From positions 1 through 14,064 of the forward strand of contig CAJGCL010000049.1 in the NCBI GenBank assembly GCA_904501675.1: a DNA stretch of 14,064 nt, in the 5' to 3' direction. This document shows positions 13,902 through 14,064 of this stretch, piece after piece. The notes beneath the pieces are model-generated. The model was not told the DNA's origin, did no database searches, and worked only from the letters and a program-made list of their open reading frames with translations. The position numbers were made by a program, and so were the translations under genes. Numbering within the stretch: the stretch's first letter is position 1; the number at the start of each line of letters is the position of its first letter. The stretch comes from Clostridiaceae bacterium. Lineage in GTDB: Bacteria > Bacillota > Clostridia > Oscillospirales > Acutalibacteraceae.

Positions 13902-13935
13902 CTGCGCCGATATCTAAACCGGTTCGCAATGTTGG

Positions 13936-14057
13936 TTGCGGAGAGGGGATTTGATGGGCTCTGCCCATCATTCGCTGCGTTACACTTGCGAACACCCGAT
14001 TGTGTTCGCCTTCGGCGAGGGTCGGTTCAAATCCCCAGGTTTCAACATAACAAAAAA
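13936..14057. repeat. Structured interspersed repeat, copy 2
   Basis: Direct copy of 12517-12629, identical except for two A-to-G changes and a central stretch where three bases (TAC loop region) are replaced by a longer insert, a net gain of 9 nt. Outer arms (13945-13954 and 14027-14036) and the inner hairpins are kept. The conserved 3' end, GTTTCAACATAAC followed by an A run, reaches almost to the window edge. Confidence 0.85.
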
Positions 14058-14064
14058 ATACAAG

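Noticed and set aside
12517..14057. CRISPR array
   Set aside because: Only two copies, each over 110 bp, separated by a gene; no short regularly spaced repeats and no cas genes.
12394..14064. Complete insertion sequence or prophage fragment
   Set aside because: No transposase, integrase or phage gene is present; only repeats and one regulator gene are seen.

Overview
The window looks like chromosomal DNA from an AT-rich member of the Clostridia, plausibly a gut Oscillospiraceae- or Lachnospiraceae-type bacterium. The reasons are strong AGGAGG-type ribosome binding sites, consensus -35/-10 boxes often with an extended TGn, T-rich intrinsic terminators, and the gene families present. Species cannot be read from the sequence alone. 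The left 9.8 kb is core metabolism and transport. The right 4.2 kb is more accessory in character.

Positions 1-4848: a tightly packed rightward operon for aromatic amino acid synthesis. It holds the 3' tip of an unknown upstream gene, an AroE-AroK fusion (shikimate dehydrogenase plus shikimate kinase), type II dehydroquinase (aroQ), EPSP synthase (aroA), prephenate dehydrogenase (tyrA) and a class I DAHP synthase. Genes overlap or lie within 16 nt of each other, and the operon closes at a strong hairpin terminator. Steps 1, 3, 4, 5 and 6 of the shikimate pathway plus the tyrosine branch are present. AroB and AroC are not, and probably lie upstream or elsewhere.

Positions 4820-5830: two leftward housekeeping genes, rpsT (ribosomal protein S20) and a family I inorganic pyrophosphatase, each with a recognisable promoter.

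Positions 5900-9798: a rightward peptide-use block. It contains an M20-family Xaa-His dipeptidase (pepD), an OPT-family oligopeptide transporter with its own promoter, and, 2 nt behind it, a 113-residue PqqD-like protein. The natural reading is import of small peptides and intracellular hydrolysis. The PqqD-like partner, a fold usually known for presenting peptides to radical SAM enzymes, is the least explained piece.

Positions 9767-12433: a leftward two-gene unit. The first gene encodes an eight-cysteine small protein of unknown function. The second encodes a GH78-like alpha-L-rhamnosidase family protein without a signal peptide. The unit shares a bidirectional terminator with the PqqD-like gene.

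Positions 12394-14064: a repeat-rich region around a single leftward gene for an Xre-type DNA-binding protein with five predicted membrane segments. Two direct copies of a highly structured ~110-120 bp repeat, 1.42 kb apart, bracket this gene. Short inverted repeats, a tandem heptamer, several hairpins and a possible autoregulatory operator are also here. No complete mobile element, CRISPR array or RNA gene was found. The repeat/HTH module is the most likely place for something undescribed.
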